From an uncultured Candidatus Actinomarina sp. (GTDB lineage Bacteria; Actinomycetota; Acidimicrobiia; Actinomarinales; Actinomarinaceae): a DNA stretch of 64,000 nt. The notes below the pieces were generated by a model, which worked only from the letters and a program-made list of their open reading frames with translations, ran no database searches and was not told where the DNA came from. A program made the position numbers and the translations under genes. The DNA lies in assembly GCA_902626065.1 (NCBI GenBank), contig CACODT010000001.1:148986-212985 (forward strand), read 5' to 3'. Position 1 is the stretch's first letter. Each line of letters opens with the position of its first letter. Below, in pieces: positions 63,346 through 64,000 of the stretch.

Positions 63346-63428
63346 GCGGATGTGGCGGAACTGGTAGACGCGCTAGATTTAGGATCTAGTGAGCTTTGCT
63401 CGTGGAGGTTCGAGTCCTCTCATCCGCA
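63346..63428 (+). tRNA. tRNA-Leu (TAG)
   Basis: Plus-strand class II tRNA of 83 bases with acceptor GCGGATG/CATCCGC, anticodon stem CTAGA/TCTAG around TTTAGGA (anticodon TAG), a long variable arm (GAGCTTTGCTC) and T-arm GGTTCGAGTCC. Discriminator A, no CCA encoded. It ends five bases before the convergent thioesterase gene. Confidence 0.95.
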
Positions 63429-63433
63429 CAAAT

Positions 63434-63922
63434 TTAGGACATTGCTACAACAAGTTCAGTTGATGAAGCAGTAGCTAGAAGCTTTCCTTTCATGTCACGA
63501 AGTTCACCGGTTAAAAAAATTACTTTTCTACCTAATTTATCAATTTTGCCCCGTGCCACTACCTCACCAGTATCGACACTTATCTGACTTAAATAATTGA
63601 CTTTTATATCAGTTGTTAGCGCAATAAACCCTTTATCTAAATTGCATTGGGCAGAAATACTGTTGCAGGAATCTAAAAGTGTTGCTGCCAATCCTCCGTG
63701 AACACTTCCTATAGGGTTGTAATGAAATTCCTCTGGTTTGCAATAAAATGATGCCTGCCCTTTCTCATCAATTTCAATCTTGGTAAAACCCATTAATGAT
63801 CCTATTCCAAAAGAATCTGGTTTTAGTTCAGTAAATAATTTACGCCTATCATCTTTATCTAGATTAAGTAGTTTTTCTGCAATATCTAATGGAGGATCCC
63901 AGGAGTGTGTTCTCTCACTCAT
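63434..63922 (-). CDS. Hotdog-fold thioesterase, PaaI family
   Basis: It probably hydrolyses acyl-CoA thioesters in the cytoplasm. It has 162 residues. The hotdog signature YNPIGSVHGGLAATLLDSCNS lies near 69-89 (family 'n..g.vHGGv.atLlD.a.g'), then LTTDIKVNYLSQI near 102 and VVARGKIDKLGRKVIFLTGELRD-type content near 119-141. Its ATG overlaps the end of the upstream acs-like gene by 8 nt, so it may clear acyl-CoA linked to that enzyme's activity. The substrate is unknown. Confidence 0.9.
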   Translation of the reverse strand: MSERTHSWDPPLDIAEKLLNLDKDDRRKLFTELKPDSFGIGSLMGFTKIEIDEKGQASFYCKPEEFHYNPIGSVHGGLAATLLDSCNSISAQCNLDKGFIALTTDIKVNYLSQISVDTGEVVARGKIDKLGRKVIFLTGELRDMKGKLLATASSTELVVAMS

Positions 63923-64000
63923 CGCTTGATTCAGATGATCTTGTTTGTAACTCAGATACTATGTCAGCGTTTGCTAACGTTGTAACATCTCCTAATTTTC
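63915..64000 (-). CDS. Acetyl-CoA synthetase-like, C-terminal fragment
   Basis: Only the last 27 or so codons are in the window. The minus strand reads KLGDVTTLANADIVSELQTRS and ends SSDE-stop at 63915. LGDxxTLANxxIV matches the C-terminal end of AMP-forming acetyl-CoA synthetase (LGDTSTLADPxVV). The stop overlaps the start of the thioesterase gene. The assignment rests on a short stretch. Confidence 0.6.
   Translation of the reverse strand, partial: KLGDVTTLANADIVSELQTRSSESSDE

Noticed and set aside
63277-63474. Open frame on + over tRNA-Lys and tRNA-Leu
   Set aside because: It encodes tRNA-derived peptide (VRGSSPRRPT, VAELVDALDLGSS); not a gene.
1-64000. CRISPR arrays, insertion sequences, prophage genes, rRNA
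   Set aside because: No regularly spaced repeats, transposase or integrase motifs, phage structural genes or rRNA sequence were recognised on either strand.

Overview
The window is about 64 kb of very AT-rich, extremely compact bacterial DNA; no gene-free stretch exceeds 300 bases. The housekeeping gene order points to a streamlined low-GC actinobacterium, most likely of the marine Actinomarina type (an inference: there is no rRNA in the window to confirm it). Two gene orders known from Actinobacteria are nearly intact: tig-clpP-clpX-valS-folC-ndk-mreBCD-mrdA-rodA-rne-rplU-rpmA-obgE-proB-proA-nadD-rsfS, and leuS-holA-rpsT-lepA-rsmE-HIT-phoH-ybeY-uppS-glyS-dnaG. Members often found in the second block in larger genomes (comEC, hemW, hrcA, dnaJ, era) are not here.

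Layout. (1) 1-21.6 kb is a surface-glycan locus with frequent strand switches: a partial flippase, asnB, a phosphoglycosyl transferase, a five-gene operon (GT4, FnlC/WecB-type 2-epimerase, RmlD-like reductase, RmlC-like cupin, SDR), a Wzy-like membrane protein, a UDP-uronate branch (Ugd, UXS, UDP-glucuronate epimerase-like SDR), four further glycosyl- or phosphoglycosyl-transferase genes, a nucleotidyltransferase, an LCP ligase and a large O-antigen-ligase-like protein with a big extracytoplasmic insertion. It ends at tRNA-Met. (2) 21.6-33 kb is housekeeping: SCP2 protein, tRNA-Asn, dnaG, glyS, uppS, ybeY, 7TM-HD phosphodiesterase, phoH, HIT, rsmE, lepA, rpsT and a short holA-like gene, then leuS to 35.5 kb. 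(3) 35.5-40.9 kb is a second, smaller glycan island (GT4, DUF1015-like, serC, Wzy-like, Wzx-like) that starts at tRNA-Ala. (4) 41-62.8 kb is the tig-rsfS block, with a MoxR/VWA pair and a K+ channel as extra genes. (5) 62.8-64 kb holds six tRNAs, a hotdog thioesterase and the end of an acs-like gene.

How it fits together: nucleotide sugars (UDP-GlcA, UDP-Xyl, UDP-GalA and probably an N-acetylated 6-deoxy-L-hexosamine) are made in the first locus. They are loaded on undecaprenyl phosphate, which UppS supplies, by WecA-like and PglC-like enzymes, extended by GT4 enzymes, flipped by Wzx, polymerised by Wzy and probably attached to the wall by the LCP protein. MreBCD/RodA/PBP2 build the lateral wall.

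General properties: neighbouring same-strand genes commonly overlap by 1-23 nt. All six convergent CDS pairs overlap at their stop codons, often at a small palindrome. tRNAs are interleaved with protein genes. None of the nine tRNAs encodes CCA. Two genes are broken by one base in a homopolymer: proA clearly, and the 5' end of the first wzy probably. I saw no CRISPR, insertion sequence, rRNA or phage gene.
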